Positions 7,327 through 18,094 of a stretch of DNA of 22,241 nt are shown piece after piece (within the stretch, counting starts at the first letter, position 1; every line of letters starts with the position of its first letter). The notes beneath the pieces were generated by a model that saw nothing but the letters and a program-made list of their open reading frames with translations, searched no databases and had not been told where the DNA came from. The position numbers and the translations under genes were made by a program. Origin of the DNA: Chara braunii (Eukaryota; Streptophyta; Charophyceae; Charales; Characeae); NCBI GenBank assembly GCA_003427395.1, contig BFEA01000641.1, positions 696,426 to 718,666 of the forward strand. The letters are read 5' to 3'.

Positions 7327-9565
7327 TTAATCTGAGAATGTGATTGGCAGCCCCAGCATCCGATGAAGCTCTGCTCTGCCACTCTTAGGTGTCCTAGGGA
7401 TTATATGTCCAGTGCTGGCAATCAACCTTCCCTGCAAGTCAAATTTAGTCATTCCCTCCTCAATGTAGTCAGCCAGTATTGCACAATTATCCTTGAAGTG
7501 TCCCTCCTTTGTGCAAAAGAAACATTCACTCCTTCCTTTGTTATATCTGGCCTTCTTTTTGAGAGGCCGAGTTGAAGTTTTCGTTTGACTCTCAGTTCCT
7601 TCTGAGGGTTCCACTCCCGGCTGCACTCCCTTTTGATTCCTCCAGTAAAGTCAAACATTCACTTTTTTCTCCCTCTGAGGTAGGAGGCCCTTCAACCCCT
7701 TGGTTCCTCTTGTGGTCTCTTGCTGGAGGGTTCTTCCTTTTCATCCTTAGTTTGCTTTCCCTCTTCTTCTCTTAACAGAGGATCCTTCCTCTCTCCTTCT
7801 GTTATCTTAATTTGAAACCCTTCATCTTCCTTCCACCCCACAATTCTTGTGATCTCCCTTTCTTTCTCGTGGTGGCTCAATTTGAACTCTTCCATCTCTT
7901 TCAGAATCTCAACTCATTTCTTTTCCCACATCTGACTCATCTTCTCCCTTTCAGTAAACTCTTGTTCTATATCTTCCCTTTGCTCACTGATCCCTGAGCA
8001 TAAACTTTCAACTTTCTTTTCTATTTTCTCATTTTTTGTCACTTCATCTTCCAACTCCTTGTTTTTCTGGGTCAGGGAAACCCCCAATGTACTTACTTGT
8101 TTTAACATTTCTTCCTTTCCCTTCTTCAAGTTCTCCACTTCCTTTCTCATCCTTTCCAATCCCTCTGTCAGTCTTGTCACCTGGGCATCCCTCACTTCTT
8201 CCTTTTCCTACAAATCCTTGGGTGAAGAGCTCAGTGCCTTCCTTGAGCTCTGACTGAAGCCCCTTCCCCAATGCATCAAAGTCCTTGTCAATTTCCTTCT
8301 CATCTTTTCCTCTCTCCATCTCCCCCAGTTTCCTTGCCACTTCCGCGTACTCCTCAAAAAGTCTGGTGCATTTTTCATCCAACATTTCATGCAATCTCAT
8401 CAATTTGTGCATGTTGGTGGAGTGTTTGGAACTCACCACCAGCTCAGAGAGCAGCATCCTTTCAAATCTCACATCCTTAGAAGAGTTCACAGGCAGATCA
8501 TCCTGTTGGAGCATCTTAATCACATAGTTTCTCCATCCCTTTTTCCACTTCTCCCTCTGAGCTCTTTCCCCTTTGCTTATCGGTCCTTCTTTCACTCCCT
8601 CCCTTTTCTGGGATGACCCTTCATATTTCACTCTTATTTCTCCCTCCTTTTCTTCTTCTTCCACTTCCTTACTCTTTTCTGGTCTCCCCTTCTTCTTTCT
8701 TCCTCTTAACTCAACTCCCTTTCTGCCATCCTCAACTGGCTTTCTCACTTCATTCCTCTTTGTCCTCGGTACCTCACTCACCCCTTGGTCTCTCTCTTGC
8801 TCCACTGCTGCCTCCTTCTTTCCTTTCTCCTCCTTTTCCGTTGTCTGATCTGCTCCCCTTTCTCTTGTCCTTGGGAAAAGTGATAGGCTTGCTCCTCAAA
8901 TTCCTCCAGGGTACATCTTCTTCCTCCCCTCCTTCTTGAGTCTTTCTCTGCAACTCATCCTTCTCTCTTCCAACCCATCCTTTCTCTTGTAGCCTTTCCC
9001 TTTTAGTCTGGTCCTGTCTCAACTGGGTGTATTCCGTTTGCAATTTTATTAATATTCCCTGTCAAGTGTAAGCCTCTTCCACAATCCTCTTTACCTTTTC
9101 ACTCGCACTCTTCTCTGTCCTTTCTACCAACCTCTTCTTTTTTTCCTCATCATTTCATCCGCCTTTCTCTGTTGATAGTTGTAGGCTGTCGACAAAGTCA
9201 TCCAAAGTTGTCCCATCAAACGTTAAATCGTTCCCAATCTCATCTCTGGGAAAGACCTCAATAAGTTGTTACAATCTCACCACACAACTTGAAGTCTTCC
9301 ACCTCAAGCACCCTGCTGCGACTTCTTCAATTTTCTTCTTATATCCCCCTGCTCCTGTCACCTTTGAGAGTTTCATCATGTCATCCCACTCTCGCCTAAA
9401 AGCATACTGATCGAAATCCCTCAAGAATACACGCAAGTTATCCCCTGCTTTGTAGACTGGTAGCTCCTCCAGGCTCCTTGAGATTTTATGATCCCTCCCT
9501 TGCCCTCCCTTTCTCAAGGTTAGTCCAGAGGGACCTTTCATCCTTCCTCTCTGGGCCATGACCAC
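7327..9565 (-). pseudogene. second gag-like region: gag N-terminus, long charged coiled coil, CCHC zinc knuckle
   Basis: Reading down from 9565, the first 100 codons resemble an LTR-element Gag (…LPVYKAGDNLRVFLRDF…, then a Trp-rich stretch). The frame continues through three stops (near 9262, 9150 and 9063) to 8774, shifts near 8805, again near 8210, and again near 7640. The middle (9040-7700) is very rich in Lys, Glu and Arg in heptad-like order, as in coiled coils. The end (7626-7327) contains C-x2-C-x4-H-x4-C (CFFCTKEGHFKDNC), a retroviral-type zinc knuckle that binds nucleic acid. It starts 222 bp beyond the end of the integrase frame on the same strand. It is either the gag of a second, pol-less element or an extra 3' ORF of the large element. 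No protease or RT follows it. Confidence 0.7.
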
Positions 9566-9691
9566 TTCTCCTCAAGGGTCACGCCTGCACACAGAGAGGG
9601 AACGATGACAGGTACAAGGATCAACCATTATCATCAACGCAACACTCCACATTATCAACATAAGCTTGACAAGACATCCTTCATTTGTACT

Positions 9692-9760
9692 TATACATAT
9701 ATATGTATATAGCCATACATATGTATATGTATATATGTATATATATATATATATATGCAT
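9692..9760. repeat. (TA)n-rich microsatellite
   Basis: An alternating TA/CATATG tract, with an uninterrupted TATATATATATATATATA core near 9735-9755, separates the integrase frame from the second gag-like region. The ORF that crosses it is an artefact. Confidence 0.85.
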
Positions 9761-9786
9761 ACACTGGTTTACTAAAGTTTCGTTTG

Positions 9787-11590
9787 TCAGCTTATGCTCA
9801 CCTCTTCTCTGATCTTGAATTTATTCAGTTTGGACATTGAAACCCAGTCTCTTCTTGGAGTCCCGTCCATTTCTTCCAACTCGTAGGTCCCATGGTGTCT
9901 TTGTTTCCTGACTCTGAAAGGTCCCAGCCAACGCTTGTCCATCTTTTGCGACCACCGTTTTTCCAAGGAAGAGTCATAGAGTAACACAGCATCCCCAACT
10001 TGCAGTGGTTCGACTCTCACTTTAGGGAGTTTGTCTCATCTTTCTTTGTCTTTTCCACCGCTGTCTGCCACCCCCGTGGCTGCTTCCTGAATCCTTTCTT
10101 TCGTGGCGCTGATATGTCTTGCCCTAAGGTCCAGTAACTCTTCGAATGTCAGATCATTCTCCAAGTCCTGCCTGTGCCACGTCTTTAGAAAACTTTCTAT
10201 CGGGAATGTGGTGTGTCGATCATACTAGAGAGTTGCGGGCGCATATCCTGTCGTTCTCCTGACAGTGATATTTTCCACGAAGAATACCGTTTTCAAAAAT
10301 TTCGGCCAGAAATTCGGTTTTCCATTGATCCACTTGGCTAGCAAGTTTGTAATGGTGTTATGGCCTCTTTCAACTGACGCATTTGTTTGTGGATGAGCCC
10401 GAGTCGTGTAGTTACCTTTCACTCTCAGTTCTTTCAACAGTTTCTTCACTTCCCCACACGTAAACCCAGACCCTCTGTCCATTGTAAACTCCAATACGAA
10501 CGGATACCTGAGGTAGTATTCCTTGATGCACTCTTTCAGTGTCACCCCAGTTTTGTTTTTAATGGCCTTGCCATCGACAAACCCAGTAAGGTTGTCCCTC
10601 GCGTCAAATATATAATTATATCCGTCAAGTCCTTGCGGCATGGCCAGTAGGTCCAAATGAACAACTGCCCCCACATTTTTTGTGCACCTGGGATGCAGAG
10701 GCTCCTTATATTTGACGGGTGATCGTATTTGACAGGGTACACATGATTCACAGTATTTATAAGTCGTTTCAAACATTCTTTCCCAATAATAGAGTTTCAT
10801 CGTCTTTTCGTAGGTTGCCGCAAAATTTTGATGTCCCCCAACTATTTCATCATGTAATGCAGCTATAACATCAATCTGGCGACTCTTTCCACATACCACT
10901 CGCCGTGGTGACCCCCTCTTATCTCCGATGAATAAATGGGCACCCCTTACTACATAATGATCTTTCATCTGAAGAGTCTTCTCGCTAACTTCCCTCTCTC
11001 TTTTGTCTTCTGAAAGGAGTAGCCTCATTTCCAAGTAAAATCCATCACATTCCTCCTCTTGGAAATCTTCTGAAATCTCTACTTGCTCAAATTTCCCCCC
11101 CTTCTCCTCATCAAATTCATAGTCATCCCCAATTACTATTTCATCAGCCTTCACCATTCCCCTCTCATCATTCGCTTGAACTTGTAGGAGTGAATTCGTT
11201 AGGTAGTACATCATACCCATCATGGCTACTTGTTCGTCTGCCTATTGGGTTTCTGCCTCGATCGTCCGTGGTTCGTCCGTCATCATATAGTTCTCGGCTA
11301 AGGCCAACTCCATCATCCACTCTGCATTTCTTTCTCCCCATGAGTCCTCCTCCACTATCGGTGTAAGTATCAATGTCGGTTCCTTCATAAACTCAGGTGG
11401 TGGATGCCACATCATATTTCCTCTCCTCATTGTTTTACTCTCGACAAACATGGACCAACAGTTAACATAAGTGCGCATATCATCTCCTTCTTCCAAAAAC
11501 CCATCTACCGGAGGTGCTTCCTCTTCAGACCCAGTTTGGTTTCCCCACTCAATTATACTAATGTCGTCTGCCCTGTTCTTGTTCCCAGGG
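9787..11590 (-). pseudogene. Ty3/gypsy-type integrase: zinc-binding, DDE core and GPY/F-like tail
   Basis: One frame runs from about 11590 to 9787, broken only by stops at 11242-11244, 10225-10227 and 10036-10038. The longest open piece (11223-10225, 332 codons) contains the integrase. The zinc-binding part has H124 and H131, then C161-x2-C164 (HHCC type). The catalytic triad is D191, D249 and E285, with exactly 35 residues between the last two (D,D-35-E), all present. After the second stop a tail with K-R-W-L-G-P-F-R-V (about 9960-9930) matches the GPY/F module of Ty3 integrases. Integrase inserts the DNA copy into the host genome. It lies last in pol, after RNase H, which is the Ty3 order. 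Upstream, 11496-11245 is a linker of unknown role. The gene is dead as a whole, but its catalytic core is unusually well kept. Confidence 0.88.
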
Positions 11591-12068
11591 ATACGTTATA
11601 GCTGGAAATCAAACATCCATATAATATTATATGTGAGTCACTTGGCTATTCTCGAGTCTGACGGTGAAAAATTCTTGAGGGAATACATGAGCGCAATTGC
11701 AATGGGTTCATCCTAAGGATAAACCTTCTTCCAAAAAGGTAATGGCTGAAAATTCTTAGGCAGTGCATAACTGTCAAAGTTTCCTTTTTGAACTGCGAGT
11801 AGTTCCTCTTTGTCGAGTTCAGTGTTCGGCTTTCAAACCTTAACGGTCTCTCCTTCCCGCTACTGTCAACCTGGATCAAGACGTCTCCCAAGGCGGTCGG
11901 TCCGGTATCGGTTTCAACTATGAAAGGTTTTTCCATAGTTGCATCAAAATCTGGCACCCCCAACACTAAACCCCCTTCTCTAAATTCCTTCTTCATGTCC
12001 TCGACCACTTCTTCTTGAAGGTCACCCCACTCCCAGTTCTGATCTTTCCACACTAGTTTCCTCAAATG
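11591..12068 (-). pseudogene. RNase H domain of the Ty3/gypsy pol
   Basis: In frame with the reverse transcriptase and separated from it by a TAA at 12069-12071. The strand-swap signature V-E-T-D-T-G-x-x-A-L-G (about 11915-11880) and N-Y-S-Q-F-K-K-E (about 11815) are typical of Ty3-type RNase H, which removes the RNA strand during cDNA synthesis. The usual third acidic position appears as Asn in R-M-N (about 11745). Near 11725 the reading moves to another frame, which carries the conserved R-I-P-G-N-K-N-R-A-D end of the domain (about 11593-11565). That second frame has stops at 11713-11715, 11638-11640 and 11596-11598. The shifts and stops show it is inactive. Confidence 0.85.
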
Positions 12069-13037
12069 TTATGTTTTGGTCGCGAATCTCTCTATGAACC
12101 TCCTCATGAATCCACAGGTTCCAAGGAAACTACGAACTTCTCCAACATTTCTGAAGGGAGTAGGTCGTTCCAAGATTTTGTTAGTCTTCTTACCATCGGG
12201 TCGTCGACCGTATTCATTGCATACATATCCCAGAATGGTTACTTCCTTCACACAATGTTTTGACTTCACGCCACTGGCAGTGAGGTTGTATTCTTCTAAG
12301 AGAGATAGAACCTCCCTTATCCCTTGGACATGTTCCCATACGAACATTGTTATCCCATGAGCCACTTCCGACTCGTCTTTCTCAATAGGGCCCTTGACGG
12401 CAAGGTCGTCAATGTATGGCTCAGTAATTTGAGGGTTGATCGGCTGCATCACCTTGATCATACTACGTTGCACCATTGCTACAGCGTTGGTTCATCCTTG
12501 GGGTGCAACATTCATATGGACCAACCCTCTAGGAGTGTGCATTGCTGTGATGGGACGATCCGCAGGATAGACTGGAAATTGATCATACCCGGAGTAGAGG
12601 TCAATAAGGGATACAATCGATCTTCTCGCGTAGGATTCCGACAATTGATCAGCGTTAGGCAGTCCCCCAGCATCTCTGACGGTCACCGCATTCAATCGTT
12701 GGAGGTCTTGCACCCATTTGAGCACCCCATTTGGTTTTACAAAGCAAAACCAAGGAGAAGCATATGGTCCGCTAGAATATCCTGCAACATTAGTACGAAT
12801 CTTATCATCTAGGTACTCCACCACTTGTCTACGATCTTCAGGATTGGGGTACTTGGCCGCTCGAACATTCCATGGTTCATGAGGTACAGTATGAATGCAG
12901 ATCATTTCAATTTTGTCAACATCCAGCCGTCCTCACTGATCATCATTGAAAGCATACGCCCCATGTTTCTCACGTATCAGCTCCTTTACCAAGGCCTCTT
13001 CTTGTTTCGTCAGAAAACTGGGTTCGCCTATTATCAA
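12069..13037 (-). pseudogene. Ty3/gypsy-type reverse transcriptase
   Basis: The frame can be read from about 13037 to 12069 with stops only near 12934 (TGA), at 12492-12494 (TGA) and at the end. In order: an N-terminal segment with T-V-P-H-E-P-W (12890-12870); S-P-W-F-C-F-V-K-P-N-G; L-I-D-L-Y-S-G-Y-D with the first catalytic Asp (about 12615-12590); and Y-I-D-D, the polymerase signature with both catalytic Asp residues (about 12420-12408). G-P-I-E-K-D and R-S-F-L-G-T-C-G-F follow in the thumb/connection. The enzyme copies element RNA into DNA. PR-RT-RH-IN order on one strand places the element in the Ty3/gypsy group rather than Ty1/copia, where integrase precedes RT. Confidence 0.9.
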
Positions 13038-13177
13038 TTATCTCTCAGTCTCCTTATTGATGCGACAAGGTTAATTTTTAGTACTCTCTCTCATTTGTCG
13101 TATCAACTCTCTTTCTTATTTTTAATACACCCCTTCTTTCCGACTTACCAGAACTGATACCGGATGACTTTTCTTGT

Positions 13178-13603
13178 CTACCGTATTGTACCGCCTTTTG
13201 GGGCCCTGTTTGAGCTCACCCCTAAAAAATGTTGACCAGCTGCTTGTGCATTCGGTATTTGCAGCCCTACTATCTGAGGAGGAGGAGGACGATATACAAG
13301 ATCGACTCTCCCACCTTCCGGCTCCTCCTGGATTCTTTCGGCAAGTGCTCTGACGGCATCAAAGTCAGCCATCCTATAGGCTGACACCAACTCAACCGCA
13401 TCACTAATACTTGATAGGCTCAGTACGAGCCCACCGGCTTCCTCATCGTTCGTTTCTTCTTCGTCCTCCCATTCTAGTTCTCTCCGCTTATTCTCTGATT
13501 CTTCAAACGTGTAAGATCCTGTATTGAGTCGGTTCTTCAAATTGTGAGGCTCGGTATTTCTACAAGTAATTACTTCAAAATTCGCACAGGCAGGATCACA
13601 CAA
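13178..13603 (-). pseudogene. acidic linker between protease and reverse transcriptase
   Basis: A 141-codon frame with a run of acidic residues (ELEWEDEEETNDEE, about 13480-13435), then a short helical part and a proline patch (YRPPPPQ). It is in a different frame from both the protease before it and the RT after it, and overlaps the protease frame by 34 bp, so frameshifts separate the three. I recognise no domain; its place between PR and RT suggests a spacer in the pol polyprotein. Confidence 0.5.
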
Positions 13604-13960
13604 GATAACATGGTGCCGTCATGTTTGTTCATAATGAGCGTCTCGGCTCTACACAAGAAGGATCTACTTAGTAGAATCGGGAGGTCCAAATTGCGCATAA
13701 CGTAAAAGTATGTACGCACCTTGACCTTTCCTATCTCTATTACAACATTAGAAGCAACTCCCGTGTATCGAGTCTTGCCACGAGCTCCGTTGAGGAATTC
13801 GCAATCATTCTCATCAATCTTCAGCCTCAATCTCTCTGCAGTTTCCTGTTTCCCCATTTATGATGTTCATTTCGGGCCCTTTATCGATCATGCCTGGACA
13901 CATCTTACCTTTGATCATAATATCTACGGACCCGGTCCCCACAAATTTTCAATCCATCTT
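13570..13960 (-). pseudogene. retropepsin-like aspartic protease with altered active site
   Basis: The start of the domain (…VDIMIKGKMCPGMID…, about 13925-13885) is in one frame and the rest (13857-13570) in another. The active-site loop, normally D-T/S-G-A, here reads I-D-K-G-P-E-M-N-I-I at 13888-13859, so the Thr/Ser after the catalytic Asp is Lys. The C-terminal P-I-L-L-S-R-S-F-L (about 13675-13650) corresponds to the conserved hydrophobic-Gly element near the end of retropepsins, with Ser where Gly is usual. The enzyme would cut the gag-pol polyprotein. Frameshift and altered loop make it inactive. Confidence 0.7.
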
Positions 13961-15351
13961 GCTTCCCGCAACGCTCCAATTTACTTCTTTGGGAATCAAG
14001 TCCCCTATTCGGACTGTGGCTACTCTCTTGCGTAACAATCTAACTTTTACCATTTCCCTTAGCCTTGGGGCTGAAGCAAGAATTTCTCTCAGATTTAACA
14101 ACTCATTGTGTCCTTCCAATAACTTATTCACTAGTCCCTCCGGGTCGACTCCTTTTTCAATCGAAGTCTGGTACTCCTGATTTCGTCCTCTTCCGCGACC
14201 TTGTCGACGGCCCAGGGCTCGGCTTTGATTCCGACTGCCTTAGTGAGTTGGTCCTGGTTGTTGTTTGCCCCTTTGTTGATCACGTCCTACTCCTTGCTCG
14301 CCTCCCACACTCTGGATTTGTGGCATCATTGGATAAGGTCCTACTGGTCCTTGCACCGGCCATGGTCCCATTGGGAAATACCCGGGCCAGGCACCCATCG
14401 GCGGCCCTACAGGCCATTGTCCGAACTGATCCGTGCTTGTTTACGACTCTTGGCCATACTGGATTATCGCTTGCTGAGAGACATGTCTTTTTCTCGTACC
14501 TTGTCCCCCCATGGCTAAATTTTTCGCCTTTCTTTGACACTTTGTCAATTTAACCGCTACCTCAGGATCCTCTTCTTCTTCACCCTCGTCTTCTCCCTCT
14601 TCGGATGGTTGCGTAACTGTCAATACCTTTCCTGGCGACACCTTTTCTTTTAATTCCTTCATCTCATTCGCCATGTTACTTAGTACTCCACCCAATGCAT
14701 TGTTAGTTCCCTGAACCGTTCCTACTACGCCTTCCTTTTCCTTCGTTTCATCTTGACTTGGTGGCGAAACACTTGATTCAAATCCCCAGCCGCAATATTC
14801 CTCTTAATGGTTTCCTAAGTAGTTTTCCTTCCTGCGGCTCCTCCTCGAGTTAATTCCATGACCTCATACCCAGAAAACTTCCCCAGGAAGATGACACACT
14901 GCATTTCTTCGGATAACCCTGGGACTCTTTCGGCTGTCTTTTCAAAAGCATTGGTGAATGCCCCAATCATAGTGAAATCATTCCGGTTCATGTTATACAT
15001 GTGCTCGACAGTGAGCAAACTGTCCCCTAATTTAAACTTCCTTTGCATACCCTTTTCGAACTCTGCCCAATTATAATTGGCCTTCTTTGCAACTTCTTCC
15101 ACGTCTGGTTTAAATTTTCACCATATATATTCGTACAGTTGAGCAAATTTCTTAGCCGACGTCAACTGGTTGAAGATATGTTCTAGCAACTCCAACCAGT
15201 GAGATAATTTTTCTCCCTTAAAGGGGAAGGTGTCTACCTTGGGCAAGTTCGACATTTTAATCGTTCTCCTTTCCAGTAACTTGACAATTTTTGTCGCGGT
15301 TATAGGTGGTGGTCCTCCTCCATTGACATCATCGACGTCAAGATCACTCAT
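13949..15351 (-). pseudogene. gag of the Ty3/gypsy element, without a visible zinc knuckle
   Basis: An ATG at 15351 opens an N-terminal part with an acidic/Gly-Pro start and the gag motif F-P-F-K-G-E-K-L-S-H-W (about 15230-15200). After one stop (TGA, 15117-15119) the frame goes on to 14815 with W-A-E-F-E-K-G and …V-P-G-L-S-E-E-M-Q (capsid-like). The reading then continues in another frame from about 14800 to 13949. That part has an acidic patch (EEGEDEGEEEEDPE), a Met/Pro/Gly-rich stretch (14420-14300), an Arg-Gly tract (RRQGRGRGR, about 14200) and the lead-in to protease. Gag forms the particle and binds RNA. No C-x2-C-x4-H-x4-C motif is seen; the Arg-Gly tract may do the RNA binding. Confidence 0.75.
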
Positions 15352-15533
15352 CTCTTTTTCTTCCCTTTTTGTTTAAACTGTAGAATCTGTCAAGACACAC
15401 AAATGACCATCGTTCCATTCTTCCGTCATGACATGACACTTTTCCTTTTCCCCTATCAAAAACCCTTATCCTACCTACTAACGAACATTAAAACCCGTCT
15501 ACTGTATTGTCAATACCTTCTTTCCCATAGTTT

Positions 15534-17141
15534 TCAACCGTTCAACTCATCCAGAGTTATCCAATCCCCGTGCCAAAAGCTTCTAACCATTCCAAACAAT
15601 AAGGGGATATCATCTAGGAAGACCTCAATGCAAACTTCCTTACAGAGTTTGCGCCAATATGCCAAACGATCTTCCATATGATAACTGCGCAAATACGCGT
15701 TTACGATACACAGGATGTTATAGAAATCTTTTTTTGCAAATTTTGGCCTCATCTCTAAATACAAACAGTAAATGACATTGGATGCTTCAAACTCAAAACT
15801 CATTTCAGGTACTAATTGTGCCGCAAGTACTGCTCGTTCCCCATTTTCTATTTACCAAAAAGCCTCATTAATTATGAACTCGGAAAGAGTAGCTTTAACG
15901 TTCATTGTTGGATAGGCAAATTCAGTCGTTTATCTCACGTTTATCGATCATATGACCACCCTTTTTTTTCCCCAATACATCTTTCAAAAAAACGCTTCAA
16001 GGGTCAACCCCGCAATCAGACCGTACTCAGAAATCGGACGAATTCCCCCTATCGTGAGGTCAATTATGTGGGTTTTCCAAAGGAGGGTCGAGAGGTACAC
16101 GGTCACTCTTACTGCCGCACGCCTCTCTTCCATGGTCCAACCTGTTTCTACCCAAAGGAAAGCTTTTGGCACCACAGGTATCTCACACCATGTGTTTATC
16201 TCTTCTCCTTCCTCGACTCCTTATCGGGGTAATGTCATTTTAATTCCTCCATCTCTTTGCTCAGGCAAGTTAATCAGGAAGTATTGGTCAGCGAACCACA
16301 TTCCAGAAGTCATTAGATACCTGTTTACACAACCATACAAATGAATTTGTTTATCTTTAGTCAATTATCTAACTTTTTTTCTACATAAAGTTGTTTTTTC
16401 TACCTTTTAATTTTACCATATTTCCTCCAAAGTTTCTCACGCTGGGAGTATCGTGTTTCATTATTAAACCTGAAGAAGAACGATTTGTCGTAATTCGTCT
16501 TAGTAGTCAAATCTATCTGGCAATTCGTACTTATGAGCATATGAGTTGATTAGCGGTAGTATTCTCAGCAAATCTCTTTCCTCAATTAGATGTCTTATCT
16601 CCATGTATAAGTAGTATACCAATAACGAGGTAGACTCGTGATATTCCCCTTCAGAGATCGCCAAGGCGGTTTCCGCAACTTTATCTACTCACGTCCTCCC
16701 CCCTAAGGCTTCATTCACAATAAACATCGGAATGGTTCCCCTTAGGTATGCAGCTGGCGGGAGGAATTCACAAGTTTTTTTTACTTCCACTGTTCCTCTA
16801 ACTTGTTCAAACTCATTAAGACGCGCGCGCCGATTCCAAGTGTCGAATGCGGACTCACCAAGCCACATTAGTCTCAAAAGAGATCGATTTATTCCTAAGG
16901 CTAAGTTTATTATGATAGTCCATAAATACTCCGATGAAACATATAATGTAACTTTTTTTATTGCGCAACTTTCACCTACCTATCCAGATTCAATCCAGAT
17001 GAAAGCATGATTCTATACATGTTTCCCCCAACAATACCCAGTTTCTTCATTCTCCTCACGACAAGTTGGTAAATTCATCATTAGACCACTCCTCATTTGT
17101 CTGGGCTTCCCGATTGTGAACTGGTACCAAGCGGAAGTCAT
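15534..17141 (-). pseudogene. unrecognised region with two tandem copies of a ~280-codon domain
   Basis: A single reading frame can be followed from 17141 to 15534, crossed by about ten stops. It holds two copies of one domain in the same order. Block 1: M-T-S-A-W-Y (17141) and M-T-S-G-M-W (16313). Block 2: V-T-L-Y-V-S-S (16952) and V-T-V-Y-L-S-T (16105). Block 3: F-I-V-N-E-A (about 16720) and F-I-I-N-E-A (about 15870). Block 4: Y-M-E-I-R…N-S-Y (16607) and Y-L-E-M-R…N-A-Y (15761). Blocks 2 and 4 are 847 and 846 bp apart (282 codons). The copies are clearly diverged, so the duplication is old. The predicted product is mostly helical. It lies between the basic N-terminal ORF and gag on the same strand, downstream of the PBS, so it appears to belong to the retroelement. 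I do not recognise the family and assign no function. Confidence 0.7.
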
Positions 17142-17433
17142 CTCGTCCTTGTCGGTATACTTCACCTATTTGCTACACAACAAAAACCCAATACCCAATT
17201 TCTATTTAGATATCGAACTCATGGCTCAGCTAGCCCCTATTACTTGTCCTCATCCTGAGTCTTCAGTCAATACTTCATAAAATCTTCTTATATAACAAGT
17301 AAGATACTAACGCACAGATCTCTATTTGGCATAACAAAAACATCATGAGTGAGATGCACAATCTCCTGTCAGGTGATGTAGATTGAGAAACAATAGGAGG
17401 GTCAGGAACGCGTGGTATCGACAAGGATCCCTG

Positions 17434-17784
17434 CTAGTGAGGTTGAGGGAGGATGGTCAACTGCCGCTCTTGAGCCAAAGATGTAGATGGCGAATAAAGA
17501 CCAAGGCGCGAGTGGCTAGGCGGCTCGAAGCGTGGCGGAGACGCGTCATAACGCTTTTCGTACTTGTATGAATAATAAGTCATCTTTCCTAGGCTTGGAG
17601 TACGTTCGCGCCACTCATCTTGATGCCTTCGCGCCCTCAACCCTTCCTCCTTCTCTTCTACTCCCTCATCTTTTTCCTTTCAATCTTCTCACTCTTTAGT
17701 CAAATCTATAGGCCTATCAGAGGTTTTCCCTTGCCTGCCGTCTCTTCCCCTTCCTGCACCAATCTCACGGCCCTTAGGAGCCAT
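17434..17784 (-). pseudogene. basic N-terminal ORF of the element
   Basis: An ATG at 17784 is the first after the PBS and leader and opens a Gly/Arg/Lys-rich start (MAPKGREIGAGRGRDGRQGK). The frame has two stops (about 17691 and 17682), then a charged part and a Ser/Pro/Tyr-rich part (…YDASPPRFEPPSHSR…) to the stop at 17434. It is low-complexity, as expected for a nucleic-acid-binding leader, and I recognise no domain. Position suggests the first ORF of the element; the duplicated region follows in another frame. Confidence 0.5.
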
Positions 17785-18072
17785 ATTGTTGACTTTAAGC
17801 GCAGACGGACGTTTATCAATGTCTTAGATAACCTACGATTCACGTAATGCCCTTCGCTCTTGCTTAGAGCAACCTTTCGTTACTGCCTACCGTTTATCAA
17901 TGTTTTATTTGTATCCCTAAGTTATCGTATTGATCTCGACTACGTTTCAACGCCTTCCCTACTTAGAACCTTTAGTCAAATCTAATTTTAGTAAGTTTCA
18001 GTTGTCGTTCTACCTGGATCGTTGTTTTACCTTACCCGAGTTCGTTCACTAAGGATCTTGGCTAGGAAGCGA
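17785..18072 (-). other. leader between PBS and first ORF
   Basis: About 290 bases with no ORF on the coding strand. The word GTTTATCAATGT appears twice (about 17811 and 17890). Consistent with an untranslated leader that would carry packaging signals; nothing more specific is visible. Confidence 0.45.
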
Positions 18073-18092
18073 GATCCCCAGCAACGGCGCCA
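18073..18092 (-). promoter_or_regulatory. primer-binding site complementary to tRNA-Asp 3' end
   Basis: The minus strand reads TGGCGCCGTTGCTGGGGATC. This is the classic primer-binding site used by many plant Ty3-type elements, complementary to the 3' end (…CAACGGCGCCA) of tRNA-Asp; I see one likely difference from the common form (CTGGGG for CCGGGG). It marks the start of minus-strand DNA synthesis and sets the element's orientation and the edge of its 5' LTR. Confidence 0.85.
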
Positions 18093-18094
18093 CC

